Assembly: GCA_003612285.1 (NCBI GenBank)
Contig: RAYE01000001.1
Span: 186,001 to 250,000 of the forward strand
Direction of reading: 5' to 3'
DNA from: a bacterium D16-51
GTDB taxonomy: Bacteria; Bacillota; Clostridia; Lachnospirales; Lachnospiraceae
DNA length: 64,000 nucleotides
Below are positions 52,595-59,687 of this stretch, piece by piece. The notes beneath the pieces are model-generated. The model saw only the letters and a program-made list of their open reading frames with translations, was not told the origin of the DNA and searched no databases. Position 1 is the stretch's first letter. Every line of letters begins with the position of its first letter. The translations under genes were made by a program, and so were the position numbers.

Positions 52595-53350
52595 ATGAAA
52601 ACAGAATGGGATTACACGGATTTGGCAGATGCGTATTTAAAAAGGCCGGATTATGCACAGGAGGCAATTGACAAAATGCTTGCTGCTGCTGGCGTTAAGG
52701 CAGGGGATGCGGCATGCGACGTAGGTGCAGGGGCGGCCCACCTGACATTGAAGCTGGCAGGGTATGGGCTGAAGGTATGCGCTGTGGAGCCAAACGATGC
52801 CATGCGCAAAAATGGGATGGAAAGGACAAAGCAGTTCCAGGATGTGCAGTGGTTTGAAGGTGTGGGGGAACATACCGGGATGGAAGCCGGCAGGTTTGAT
52901 ATTGTGACGTTTGGTTCATCTTTTAATGTCTGCAACAGGCAGGAGGCATTGTTGGAGAGTAAGAGGATTTTAAAACCGCAGGGATGGTTTGCGTGCATGT
53001 GGAACCACAGGGATCTGGATGACCCGCTGCAGGCGGAGATTGAAAATATTTTGAAGCAGGAAATAGAGGGGTACTCTTATGGGACAAGGCGTGAGGACCA
53101 GACGGAAGTCATCAATGAAAGTGGGCTGTTCAAAGAGGTTATTTATGTTGAAGGGACGGTGGTGCATGACGTCCTGGCGGAGGATTTTATTGAGGGGTGG
53201 AAATCGCATGGGACAGTGCACCGGCAGTCCAAAGATAAGTTTGATTATATAAATAAGGAAATCCGGGATGTGGTGGAGGCAAAAGGGGAGGAATACATAA
53301 AAATCCCATATACCACGAGGATATGGATGGCACAGGTGAAGGAAGGCTGA
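52595..53350 (+). CDS. SAM-dependent methyltransferase (Cj1419/Cj1420-like)
   Basis: A 251-residue class I methyltransferase. CDVGAGAAHLTLKLAGYGLKVCAVEPN (about residues 40-67) is the SAM site, followed by FDIVTFGSSFNVCNRQEALLES and ILKPQGWFACMWNHRD. In Campylobacter, Cj1419 and Cj1420 are methyltransferases required to methylate the phosphoramidate. Only one occurs here. TAAAGGAGA precedes ATG 52595 and the gene is packed between the glutamine kinase and amidotransferase genes. Other roles are possible, but context makes phosphoramidate O-methylation likely. Confidence 0.8.
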   Translation: MKTEWDYTDLADAYLKRPDYAQEAIDKMLAAAGVKAGDAACDVGAGAAHLTLKLAGYGLKVCAVEPNDAMRKNGMERTKQFQDVQWFEGVGEHTGMEAGRFDIVTFGSSFNVCNRQEALLESKRILKPQGWFACMWNHRDLDDPLQAEIENILKQEIEGYSYGTRREDQTEVINESGLFKEVIYVEGTVVHDVLAEDFIEGWKSHGTVHRQSKDKFDYINKEIRDVVEAKGEEYIKIPYTTRIWMAQVKEG

Positions 53351-53351
53351 G

Positions 53352-53960
53352 ATGGAAACAGTATTGTATACCCAGCGGGTAGAAATAATAGAAAGCTATG
53401 GGGAGCGGCGGGACTGCGCAGACCAGAGGATTGCAGAGTTTATCAGTGCATGCGGGTACCTTCCCGTGCCCCTTCCGAACCATAGGGAGCTTGCGGCACA
53501 GACTTTCAGGCAGCTTCGGCCGTCCGGGGTTGTCCTGACAGGCGGGAACAGCCTTGTAAAATACGGGGGCAATGCGCCGGAGCGGGATGGGATGGAACGG
53601 GAGCTGATAAAACTTTCTATTGAGGGGAAAATCCCGGCCTATGGCTTCTGTAGAGGGATGCAGGTGATTCTGGATTATTTTGGCTGCGGGCTTGAGGAGG
53701 TGGCAGGCCATGTGGCCGCCAGGCACAGGTTAAATGGTGCCTGGGAAGGGGAAGAGGTAAACAGCTTCCACAATCAGGCCTGCCTGCAGGTGAAAGGGCC
53801 GCTGCAGAAACTGGCATGGACGGAGGATGGCGTAATTGAAGCAGTTTTGTGCAAAGAATACCGGATTCTGGGGACGATGTGGCACCCGGAGCGGGAACAT
53901 CCTTTCCGGCAGGAGGATATTGAAAGGGTGAAAGGCCTATTTGGGAAACAGGAGGGATGA
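53352..53960 (+). CDS. Class I glutamine amidotransferase-like hydrolase (Cj1417-like)
   Basis: A 202-residue GATase1-fold hydrolase with the full catalytic triad: nucleophile Cys100 in GFCRGMQV, and His178/Glu180 in WHPERE. VVLTGGNSLVKYGGNAPERD is a distinctive loop. Cj1417 of Campylobacter is almost the same length and hydrolyses gamma-glutamyl-CDP-amidate to cytidine diphosphoramidate and glutamate. No synthase partner is present, which fits a stand-alone hydrolase. It follows the methyltransferase by one base and overlaps the frame of the next gene only upstream of its chosen start. Confidence 0.85.
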   Translation: METVLYTQRVEIIESYGERRDCADQRIAEFISACGYLPVPLPNHRELAAQTFRQLRPSGVVLTGGNSLVKYGGNAPERDGMERELIKLSIEGKIPAYGFCRGMQVILDYFGCGLEEVAGHVAARHRLNGAWEGEEVNSFHNQACLQVKGPLQKLAWTEDGVIEAVLCKEYRILGTMWHPEREHPFRQEDIERVKGLFGKQEG

Positions 53961-53964
53961 GATT

Positions 53965-54741
53965 ATGAAAGTGGTTATACTGGCAGCCGGGCAGGGGACG
54001 CGGTTAAGGCCGCTGACGGACCACTGCCCGAAATGCATGGTGGAAGTGAATGGGAAGAGCATTATTGAAAGGCAGCTGGATACAATGCGTTCCTGTGGGA
54101 TTAAAGAAAGCGACATTACAGTTGTGGCAGGATATTGCAGTGATGTGCTGGAAGAGCATTTAAAAGATACGGGAATCCGGGTGGTTGTAAACCAGGATTT
54201 TGAGAGGACTAACATGGTGTGTTCACTGATGTGTGCAAGGGAGACTATGGAAACAGAAGAAGACATCCTGGTGTCTTATGGGGATATTATTTATGGAGAA
54301 AATGTTTTAAGGAAGATTCTGGATGCTGATGGGGGCATATCTGTTATCGTAGATGACGGCTGGTATGGTTATTGGTCGGAAAGGTGCGAAAACCCATTGG
54401 ATGATGCAGAGACACTGATGTATGATAAGGAAGATTACCTGACAGAGATCGGGCAGAAAACGGATGACCTGGGGAAAGTGCAGTCCCAGTATATCGGGCT
54501 GATGCGTTTTACAGGGGATGGGCTGAAGGATATGCTGGATATCTGCGACAAAGCAAAAGAGCGCACCGCCTGCGGGGAAAAGCTGTGGCGCACGGAACGG
54601 GGCTATGACAAGATGTATATGACGGATTTGTTGCAGGGGATGATTGATGAGGGATGTAAGTTAAAGGCAGTCCATATCGAGAGGGGATGGTATGAGATAG
54701 ATGACTGTGAGGACTTGAAAGTAGTAGAGAGAGAATTGTAA
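53965..54741 (+). CDS. CTP:phosphoglutamine cytidylyltransferase-like (Cj1416-like)
   Basis: A 258-residue LicC-type nucleotidyltransferase. VVILAAGQGTRLRPLTDHCPKCMVEVNG is the signature, then INQDFERTNMVCSLMCARE-type sequence, VSYGDIIYGE with the metal-binding Asp, and GWYEIDDCEDLK near the end. Campylobacter Cj1416 uses CTP and L-glutamine phosphate to form CDP-L-glutamine. The set of kinase, dikinase, methyltransferase, amidotransferase and cytidylyltransferase here matches that pathway, so this role is favoured over phosphocholine activation. AGGAGGGATG precedes ATG 53965. It is the last gene of the plus-strand run. Confidence 0.85.
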   Translation: MKVVILAAGQGTRLRPLTDHCPKCMVEVNGKSIIERQLDTMRSCGIKESDITVVAGYCSDVLEEHLKDTGIRVVVNQDFERTNMVCSLMCARETMETEEDILVSYGDIIYGENVLRKILDADGGISVIVDDGWYGYWSERCENPLDDAETLMYDKEDYLTEIGQKTDDLGKVQSQYIGLMRFTGDGLKDMLDICDKAKERTACGEKLWRTERGYDKMYMTDLLQGMIDEGCKLKAVHIERGWYEIDDCEDLKVVEREL

Positions 54742-54746
54742 TAGCT

Positions 54747-54809
54747 GCCAGGCAGAAGGGGATATTTTATAATTATTATAAGTAATCTCAAATGCCTGGC
54801 TTTGTTTTA
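54747..54809 (+). terminator. Candidate terminator after the MeOPN genes
   Basis: GCCAGGCA (54747-54754) and TGCCTGGC (54793-54800) are complementary and are followed by TTTGTTTTA. The 38-base loop is long for an intrinsic terminator, so confidence is moderate. Confidence 0.5.
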
Positions 54810-54930
54810 TAGTGTTTGTTTTATTTATGCTGTTTAGGGCAGGTTATATGCTGATTTTTGGAAAACAAATGGCAATAGCAACAATAGGATTGTGAGCATT
54901 TTATGTATGAAAACCTGCTTCGTTAGAAAA

Positions 54931-54958
54931 TTGATAGACTTTGCTATCTGATTATGAT
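54931..54958 (+). promoter_or_regulatory. Sigma-A-like promoter for the small ORF at 55084
   Basis: TTGATA (54931-54936), 16 bases, TATGAT (54953-54958). Both hexamers are close to the consensus. It implies a leader of about 120 bases before ATG 55084. Confidence 0.5.
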
Positions 54959-54980
54959 ATACTGAACAGGATACAATAAT

Positions 54981-55020
54981 ATCTTTCATGTGTAGTCTCG
55001 AAAAGTGGGGGATGAAAGAT
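54981..55020 (+). promoter_or_regulatory. Inverted repeat in the leader of the small ORF
   Basis: ATCTTTCAT (54981-54989) and ATGAAAGAT (55012-55020) are perfect complements around a 22-base, purine-rich loop. It could be an RNA stem in the 5' leader. I do not recognise it as a known riboswitch. Confidence 0.4.
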
Positions 55021-55083
55021 TCCAGAAAAATAAAGGCTTGGGAGTTTCCGAGAGGGCACTTTATAATTGGGAGGTGATTATAC

Positions 55084-55275
55084 ATGCCTAGTGGTTTAGA
55101 GATAACACAGAGAGCAATTGAAGATTTTGCAAAAGTTCAGGAAAATATGATGTTAGCAAAAGAAGAAAATGCAACGAGAACATATGCAAATTTAAAAAAG
55201 GAATATATATCATTGAAAGCATTTTTAATGGTTGCCGGCGTTAATCTCACGGAACTTGACAGAATAAAAGAGTAG
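55084..55275 (+). CDS. Small helical hypothetical protein
   Basis: A 63-residue protein, not recognised. A strong GGGAGGTGA site lies before ATG 55084. The sequence is predicted largely helical with charged residues (ITQRAIEDFAKVQENMM, NATRTYANLKKEYISLKAFL) and no membrane segment or cysteine. It has its own promoter-like sequence and is followed by a strong hairpin, so it is probably a monocistronic unit. Placement between the glycan genes and the minus-strand glycosyltransferases gives no firm clue; a role with flagellar proteins is speculation. Confidence 0.65.
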   Translation: MPSGLEITQRAIEDFAKVQENMMLAKEENATRTYANLKKEYISLKAFLMVAGVNLTELDRIKE

Positions 55276-55289
55276 AATAGTCCTAGGCA

Positions 55290-55321
55290 AACAGCAGCAA
55301 GCATGGTATGCTTGCGCTGTT
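55290..55321. terminator. Hairpin between convergent genes
   Basis: AACAGC-A-GCAAGCA (55290-55303) pairs with TGCTTGCGCTGTT (55309-55321) in 13 base pairs with one bulged A and a five-base loop. It lies between the end of the plus-strand small ORF and the end of the minus-strand glycosyltransferase gene, the place expected for a bidirectional terminator. There is no long T-run. Confidence 0.55.
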
Positions 55322-55343
55322 AAGCTAAGGAACGGTTAAGCAA

Positions 55344-56534
55344 TTATTGGATTCCGGAAATGTTAAGCATTTCTGGAATCCTTTGTTTATAAGTATGTTC
55401 TTTGCATACTTTTTTCCAGCCGTTTTCGGCAATCTGTTTCCTTTCTTTTTTATGGGAAAGATAATATTCAATTTTATCCAGCATATCTTCCGGGCTAGTG
55501 TAGCTGACATAGTCTGTCCCATCCACAAAGTGGCGGTTAAAATCTTTTTGGTAATTTGTCAGCAAAAATCCGCCTGCTCCCATAATGTCCATTGCACGGA
55601 GGGGGATGCCATGTTTAATGCTGCGCAGCGTAATGTTAAGGTTAATTTTGGAATGGCGGAACACCAACGGCATTTCATTTAAGTAATGAATTGACCCCAT
55701 ATTTTTTACATTTGGGAGAAATGGAGTTTCCTCTGGTGTGTAAAGTTTTAAAGGCGAAGGGGAACATGGCATCCCTGGCAGGGAGGAGCTGATAAATTGC
55801 AGGAGTTCTGTACGTTCTGTTTGTGTGATTTTTCGGTAAAGGAAATAATTTGCATAAACGTAAGCATATGTTTCCATGCCATCTTCGTGCAATTCAACAG
55901 GCATTGCTTCTAAAAGTTTTTGGATGATATCAGGTTTCAGGGCGTCTTCTATAATATATGCCCCATAGGTTTTGCGCTGTCTGTTCATGATGTTTTCCAG
56001 ATATCTTCGGGTATCGGCGTCCAGCTTGTCCATACGGTCATACAGGGTGTGTTTTTCCGTATAAAGAGAACCGACGAAGGAAATATCTGCTTCAATAATT
56101 TTCTTTTGATCTGGGGTTGCTTTTAATGTATTTAGCCGTTCAGTATTGACTGCCATTGGAAGATAATAGGCGTTTTTTACGCCTAATTCCTGCAAATCCT
56201 GTACCATTTGTGAATCAAAAAGAAAAATATGGTTGCATGGGTGAAAGACTGTTTTGGAGTATGCCAAAATAAGCGGGTTATCATAACACCAGGATATATA
56301 AGGAATATCCAGTTCATGGCAGGCATTGGAAATGATTGGGAAGTAATTGGACGTAAAGACCATGCCGATGTTATTAGAGCGGATGTATTTTTTTAGTTCT
56401 GATTTAAAACGTGGGTCTAAACGGTAGCTTTTGGGTTCTTGCGTGTAATGGAATACGGTATGCCCTAGTTCTTCAAATGTTTCTGTAATGTCTTCCAGGC
56501 CAAAATTTTTCCAGTTTGGGAATAATATGTTCAT
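55344..56534 (-). CDS. CgeB/DUF3880-type glycosyltransferase
   Basis: A 396-residue GT-B-like protein with the DUF3880 plus glycosyltransferase-1 layout of CgeB and spore-maturation proteins. MNILFPNWKNFGLEDITE starts the N-terminal domain, ISWCYDNPLILAYSK lies in the middle, and KHGIPLRAMDIMGAGGFLLTNYQKDF, then SPEDMLDKIEYYLSH, form the donor-binding C-terminal part. Proteins of this kind are common next to flagellin genes of Clostridia and are thought to glycosylate flagellin. It is the last gene of a three-gene minus-strand run next to flagellin 2. The final codons contain an inverted repeat (55349-55381). Confidence 0.85.
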   Translation of the reverse strand: MNILFPNWKNFGLEDITETFEELGHTVFHYTQEPKSYRLDPRFKSELKKYIRSNNIGMVFTSNYFPIISNACHELDIPYISWCYDNPLILAYSKTVFHPCNHIFLFDSQMVQDLQELGVKNAYYLPMAVNTERLNTLKATPDQKKIIEADISFVGSLYTEKHTLYDRMDKLDADTRRYLENIMNRQRKTYGAYIIEDALKPDIIQKLLEAMPVELHEDGMETYAYVYANYFLYRKITQTERTELLQFISSSLPGMPCSPSPLKLYTPEETPFLPNVKNMGSIHYLNEMPLVFRHSKINLNITLRSIKHGIPLRAMDIMGAGGFLLTNYQKDFNRHFVDGTDYVSYTSPEDMLDKIEYYLSHKKERKQIAENGWKKVCKEHTYKQRIPEMLNISGIQ

Positions 56535-56565
56535 TTTGGTTAATTCCTTTCATTAATATTTTATG

Positions 56566-57030
56566 TTACTCGGGACCTTCCTTAGAGGCCTGATAAAAAA
56601 TGGTGGAATATTCATTTTGTTGATTTGCCTTGTACATGTTTGCCAATTCATAAAAGGCGGTTTTGGGCTGGATACAGGCAAATTGTGCAATCTGGTAGAG
56701 TGCCTGTGGTGATACCTGATATGTGGTAAAATAATCAATAGCTTCCTGTAAATATTCTTCCGGAAGTTGGTATTCAAAGCGCCTCAGGTAAAGTTTGATT
56801 CTTGTGTAATGTCCTAAAAGGAGGTCAGGTTCGCATCCTAAGGGAGAGGAAAAGAAATCTGCTGTGCCTGCATTTAGTTCTTCCTCCCGGATGCGGAATA
56901 GTATAAAGAATAGTACAAAATATTCTTCATTCTGATGTTCCCGGATATGGCTTTGGATGTATCCGGAAGCTTCTGCGAATTTTCTGTCGCGTATAAGGGT
57001 GTAGATCCATTCTTTGCAATTGTTTTCCAT
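56566..57030 (-). CDS. Helical hypothetical protein between two glycosyltransferases
   Basis: A 154-residue protein of unknown function, rich in aromatic and charged helices (WIYTLIRDRKFAEASGYIQ, ALYQIAQFACIQPKTAFYELANMY), like a TPR-type or alpha-solenoid fold. It lies 31 bases upstream of the CgeB-type gene and 20 bases downstream of the GT2-like gene on the same strand, so it is in one operon with them. It may hold the glycosyltransferases to the flagellin substrate, as TPR domains do in other systems; this is inference. Confidence 0.65.
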   Translation of the reverse strand: MENNCKEWIYTLIRDRKFAEASGYIQSHIREHQNEEYFVLFFILFRIREEELNAGTADFFSSPLGCEPDLLLGHYTRIKLYLRRFEYQLPEEYLQEAIDYFTTYQVSPQALYQIAQFACIQPKTAFYELANMYKANQQNEYSTIFYQASKEGPE

Positions 57031-57050
57031 AGGGGCTGTCCTTTCTTATA

Positions 57051-57716
57051 TTAATACTCCCCGGCGTATTCTTTTACAAATTGGTCACGTGCCAGGTAAT
57101 AATCTTTCAGGTTTAAAAAGCCGCAGTCGTGCAGTACCCATGGGGTTTCCTGGTATGGGACGGCAATGCGGTAACCTGCCCGCAAAAATTCCAGGGATTG
57201 TGATACATCATAAAAGTCCCATCCGTCAAATAAGTCTTCCCGCCAGTCAAGGTCATATTGGGTCATTATTAAAAGACCATCCACTGCGGCCGCTTCTTCG
57301 TATATAGGATTTGTTATTGGGATATCAAAGTAGTCGTCCGTTGTGTCCAGAGTGCAGCTCCGTAAAGCGCCGATACGGTTTTTAGATTCCCACATAACGG
57401 CAGATTCCGGCAATTTTTTTGTGCCGGCCATCCCGAGCATTCCGATAGAAGGGTTTTGCAGGAAAATCTGCAGGGTATCATGCAGGAAATGTTTATTTAG
57501 GATAAAGACATCCTGATGCAGGTAGATTTTGTATTTTGCAGTGCTGGCCTTCATCCCGGCCTGGTATCCTTCTGACATTGAGCCTGCCTCTGTAATTGTA
57601 ATGATATCAATTGTATAGTTTTCCGGGATAAAGAGCTGTTCAATATAGAGTAAGCACTCTGCCAGAAGGATATCATCATTGCAGCAAATAATAAAACAAA
57701 ATTGTTGGTTGTCCAT
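57051..57716 (-). CDS. GT2-like glycosyltransferase near flagellin
   Basis: A 221-residue protein; AGAAAGGAATT lies before ATG 57716, which is favoured over one at 57776. FCFIICCNDDILLAECLLYIEQL, IDIITITEAGSMSEGYQAGMK, AKYKIYLHQDVFILNKHFL and DGWDFYDVSQSLEFLRAGYRIAVPYQ match glycosyltransferase-2-like proteins where LHQDV replaces the DxD site. Such proteins are common beside DUF3880 enzymes in flagellar regions. First gene of the minus-strand operon, divergent from flagellin 2. Confidence 0.8.
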   Translation of the reverse strand: MDNQQFCFIICCNDDILLAECLLYIEQLFIPENYTIDIITITEAGSMSEGYQAGMKASTAKYKIYLHQDVFILNKHFLHDTLQIFLQNPSIGMLGMAGTKKLPESAVMWESKNRIGALRSCTLDTTDDYFDIPITNPIYEEAAAVDGLLIMTQYDLDWREDLFDGWDFYDVSQSLEFLRAGYRIAVPYQETPWVLHDCGFLNLKDYYLARDQFVKEYAGEY

Positions 57717-57791
57717 ATATAATTCCTTTCTGTTAATAATACATATTAGTCTAACATGAATCAAGAAGAGAAGCAATCTTCAAATATGTCC

Positions 57792-57819
57792 TAAAGGAAA
57801 TTGTACATTTTGACGATAT
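57792..57819 (+). promoter_or_regulatory. Sigma-28-like promoter of flagellin 2
   Basis: TAAA (57792-57795), a 16-base spacer and GACGATAT (57812-57819) match the flagellar sigma-28 consensus, with only the second base of the -10 different and one extra spacer base. It predicts a leader of about 130 bases before ATG 57954. Confidence 0.65.
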
Positions 57820-57953
57820 ATTACAAAGTTAGAAGTAATTGGCAATCAATCGGTGGATGTTGTATGGAAAATATAAGGAACTGCGTTCTCGAAGAATAGG
57901 AATATGGCAGGTTGTTTTGGGCGGTTTCTAAGGACAGTATCAGGAGGGAAGAA

Positions 57954-59642
57954 ATGGTTATAAAGCATAATACGGAAGCAGACTACACAAGCAGGCAGAT
58001 AGGGATAACGAACAGGGCTCTTGCAAAAAGTACAGAAAAGCTGTCGACGAGCTACCGGGTTAACCGTGCTGCGGATGACGCGGCGGGTCTTGCTGTTTCA
58101 GAAGGGATGAGGGGGCAGATTCGCGGATTAGACCGTGGCGCCATGAATACGGAAGAAGCTACAGGATTTTGCCAGGTGGCGGATGGTGCCATGCAGGAAC
58201 TGGAAGATATCGTACATCGTATCAGGCAGCTAAGTGTACAGTCTGCGGATGATACTAATACAGAGCAGGACAGGGTTATGATCCAGCATGAAATTGAACA
58301 GTTGATTGTTGAAGTGGAGCGTATTACGGATGATACGGAATATAATACAATTAAGGTGTTTAATGACAATTCAAGCAGCAGCAAAGGGTCAGCCCGTGGC
58401 TTGGAGAAAGTATTAGGGCAAAGCCAGCTTTCCACTGATAAGTATGGAATGAATATGAAAGATACGATAGATTTTTCAGTTGGTACATGGAATCGGACAG
58501 GGAAGGAGGCGGATGCGTCAGGAGGCTATTATGATAATGCAGTGAATAAGGTTATAGCTGATATTAATACAGATACAGGCGGTGCGATAACCTCAATTCC
58601 CAAAAGTATCCCATCATCATCGAATAGTGTGCAGAAGATTGTTTCAGGAAATTATACAGTTACCGTGACATATGGCAACCTGAAACCGGATGGGAGGACA
58701 AGGTTAATCAGCAAGGTACAGATGGAAACATATGACCCTGCAACAGGCCAGACGACGCCACCGAAAAATTATTCATTGAGCAGTGTGGGTCCTGGGTGGA
58801 CAGATGGGACACAAGGATATGGGGATAAAACGGAATATTCTTGTGCATGGATAGATTTTGATGGTTTAGGGACAAAATATAAACTGAGTGATTTATATGG
58901 GGAAGGGTTTAATACAGGCTGTGGGCATTGCAGGGGTGAGAACAGGTATAATATCCGTTTTACAGGCAGCGGGGGTGACAGTTTTAAAGTAGAACCTAAT
59001 CCTGATAAAACCGGCAGATATTGGTATACGGTAACAGTCGATATATCCAGTTGCACGTCTGGCTCTGATATTATTAAACGGGTTGTGGATGCGGCAAATT
59101 CATATCCAACATTTACAAAACATTATGTTCAGTTTGCACATGAAAATGGCGGCTCTAAGCTGTATCTTTATGATACTACCCCAGGTACAACGGCTGGTAT
59201 TTTTAACCCATATATAGTTTCCAGTGATAGTACCATGAAGGAAGAAAAGCGTGCACTGGGGATTCAGGTTGGGGGCAATTCAGGACAGCTCGTGGCATTG
59301 GATAAGCCATATCTTGATAAGTACAGCCTTGGTGTGGCATGGGTGGATTTGACAACAAGGGAAGGTGCAGAAGAGGCAATGGTGAGCTGTGATGATGCAA
59401 TTGATATTTTAAATTTAAAGCGTTCCCATATGGGGTCTATGGTGAACCGGTTTGGCCATGCATATGATAATGACCTTAATGGTAGTGAAAATATCCAGGC
59501 ATCGGAATCTTTAATCAGGGATTTGGATATGGCGGATGAGATGGTAAAATATTCTGCCAGCAGGATTGTGCAGCAGGCGGCCCAGTCAATGCTCAGCCAG
59601 GCAAACAGTTCAAAAGATGGGGTTTTGGCCTTGTTTCGTTAA
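57954..59642 (+). CDS. fliC: Flagellin 2
   Basis: A 562-residue flagellin. AGGAGGG precedes ATG 57954; an ATG at 57912 is less likely. The N-terminal helices (MVIKHNTEADYTSRQIG, SYRVNRAADDAAGLAVSEGMRGQIRGL) and C-terminal helices (ESLIRDLDMADEMVKYSASRIVQQAAQSMLSQAN) are classical, and a sigma-28-like promoter lies upstream. The central 270 residues are Ser/Thr/Gly rich and include a CGHC motif (C323, C326) in the sequence CGHCRGENRYNIRF, shared with flagellin 1. This is a likely surface domain and presumed target of O-glycosylation. It is 124 residues longer than flagellin 1. Confidence 0.96.
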   Translation: MVIKHNTEADYTSRQIGITNRALAKSTEKLSTSYRVNRAADDAAGLAVSEGMRGQIRGLDRGAMNTEEATGFCQVADGAMQELEDIVHRIRQLSVQSADDTNTEQDRVMIQHEIEQLIVEVERITDDTEYNTIKVFNDNSSSSKGSARGLEKVLGQSQLSTDKYGMNMKDTIDFSVGTWNRTGKEADASGGYYDNAVNKVIADINTDTGGAITSIPKSIPSSSNSVQKIVSGNYTVTVTYGNLKPDGRTRLISKVQMETYDPATGQTTPPKNYSLSSVGPGWTDGTQGYGDKTEYSCAWIDFDGLGTKYKLSDLYGEGFNTGCGHCRGENRYNIRFTGSGGDSFKVEPNPDKTGRYWYTVTVDISSCTSGSDIIKRVVDAANSYPTFTKHYVQFAHENGGSKLYLYDTTPGTTAGIFNPYIVSSDSTMKEEKRALGIQVGGNSGQLVALDKPYLDKYSLGVAWVDLTTREGAEEAMVSCDDAIDILNLKRSHMGSMVNRFGHAYDNDLNGSENIQASESLIRDLDMADEMVKYSASRIVQQAAQSMLSQANSSKDGVLALFR

Positions 59643-59687
59643 ATAGGAAGGCAGCAGATGCTGTTTTCCAGCAATAGGAGAGAAAGC

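Larger units (their letters stand above)
54742..55083. other. Non-coding stretch between MeOPN genes and small ORF
   Basis: About 340 bases with no gene. It holds a terminator-like hairpin (54747-54809), a sigma-A-like promoter (54931-54958) and an inverted repeat in the predicted leader (54981-55020). Confidence 0.6.

Noticed and set aside
55349-55381. Inverted repeat as an intrinsic terminator of the minus-strand glycosyltransferase operon
   Set aside because: It lies within the last codons of the gene and has no T-run on the minus strand; it could only act on plus-strand transcripts.
59646-59669. Hairpin between flagellin 2 and the Sel1-repeat gene
   Set aside because: The arms need two G-U pairs and leave a two-base loop, with no T-run after it.
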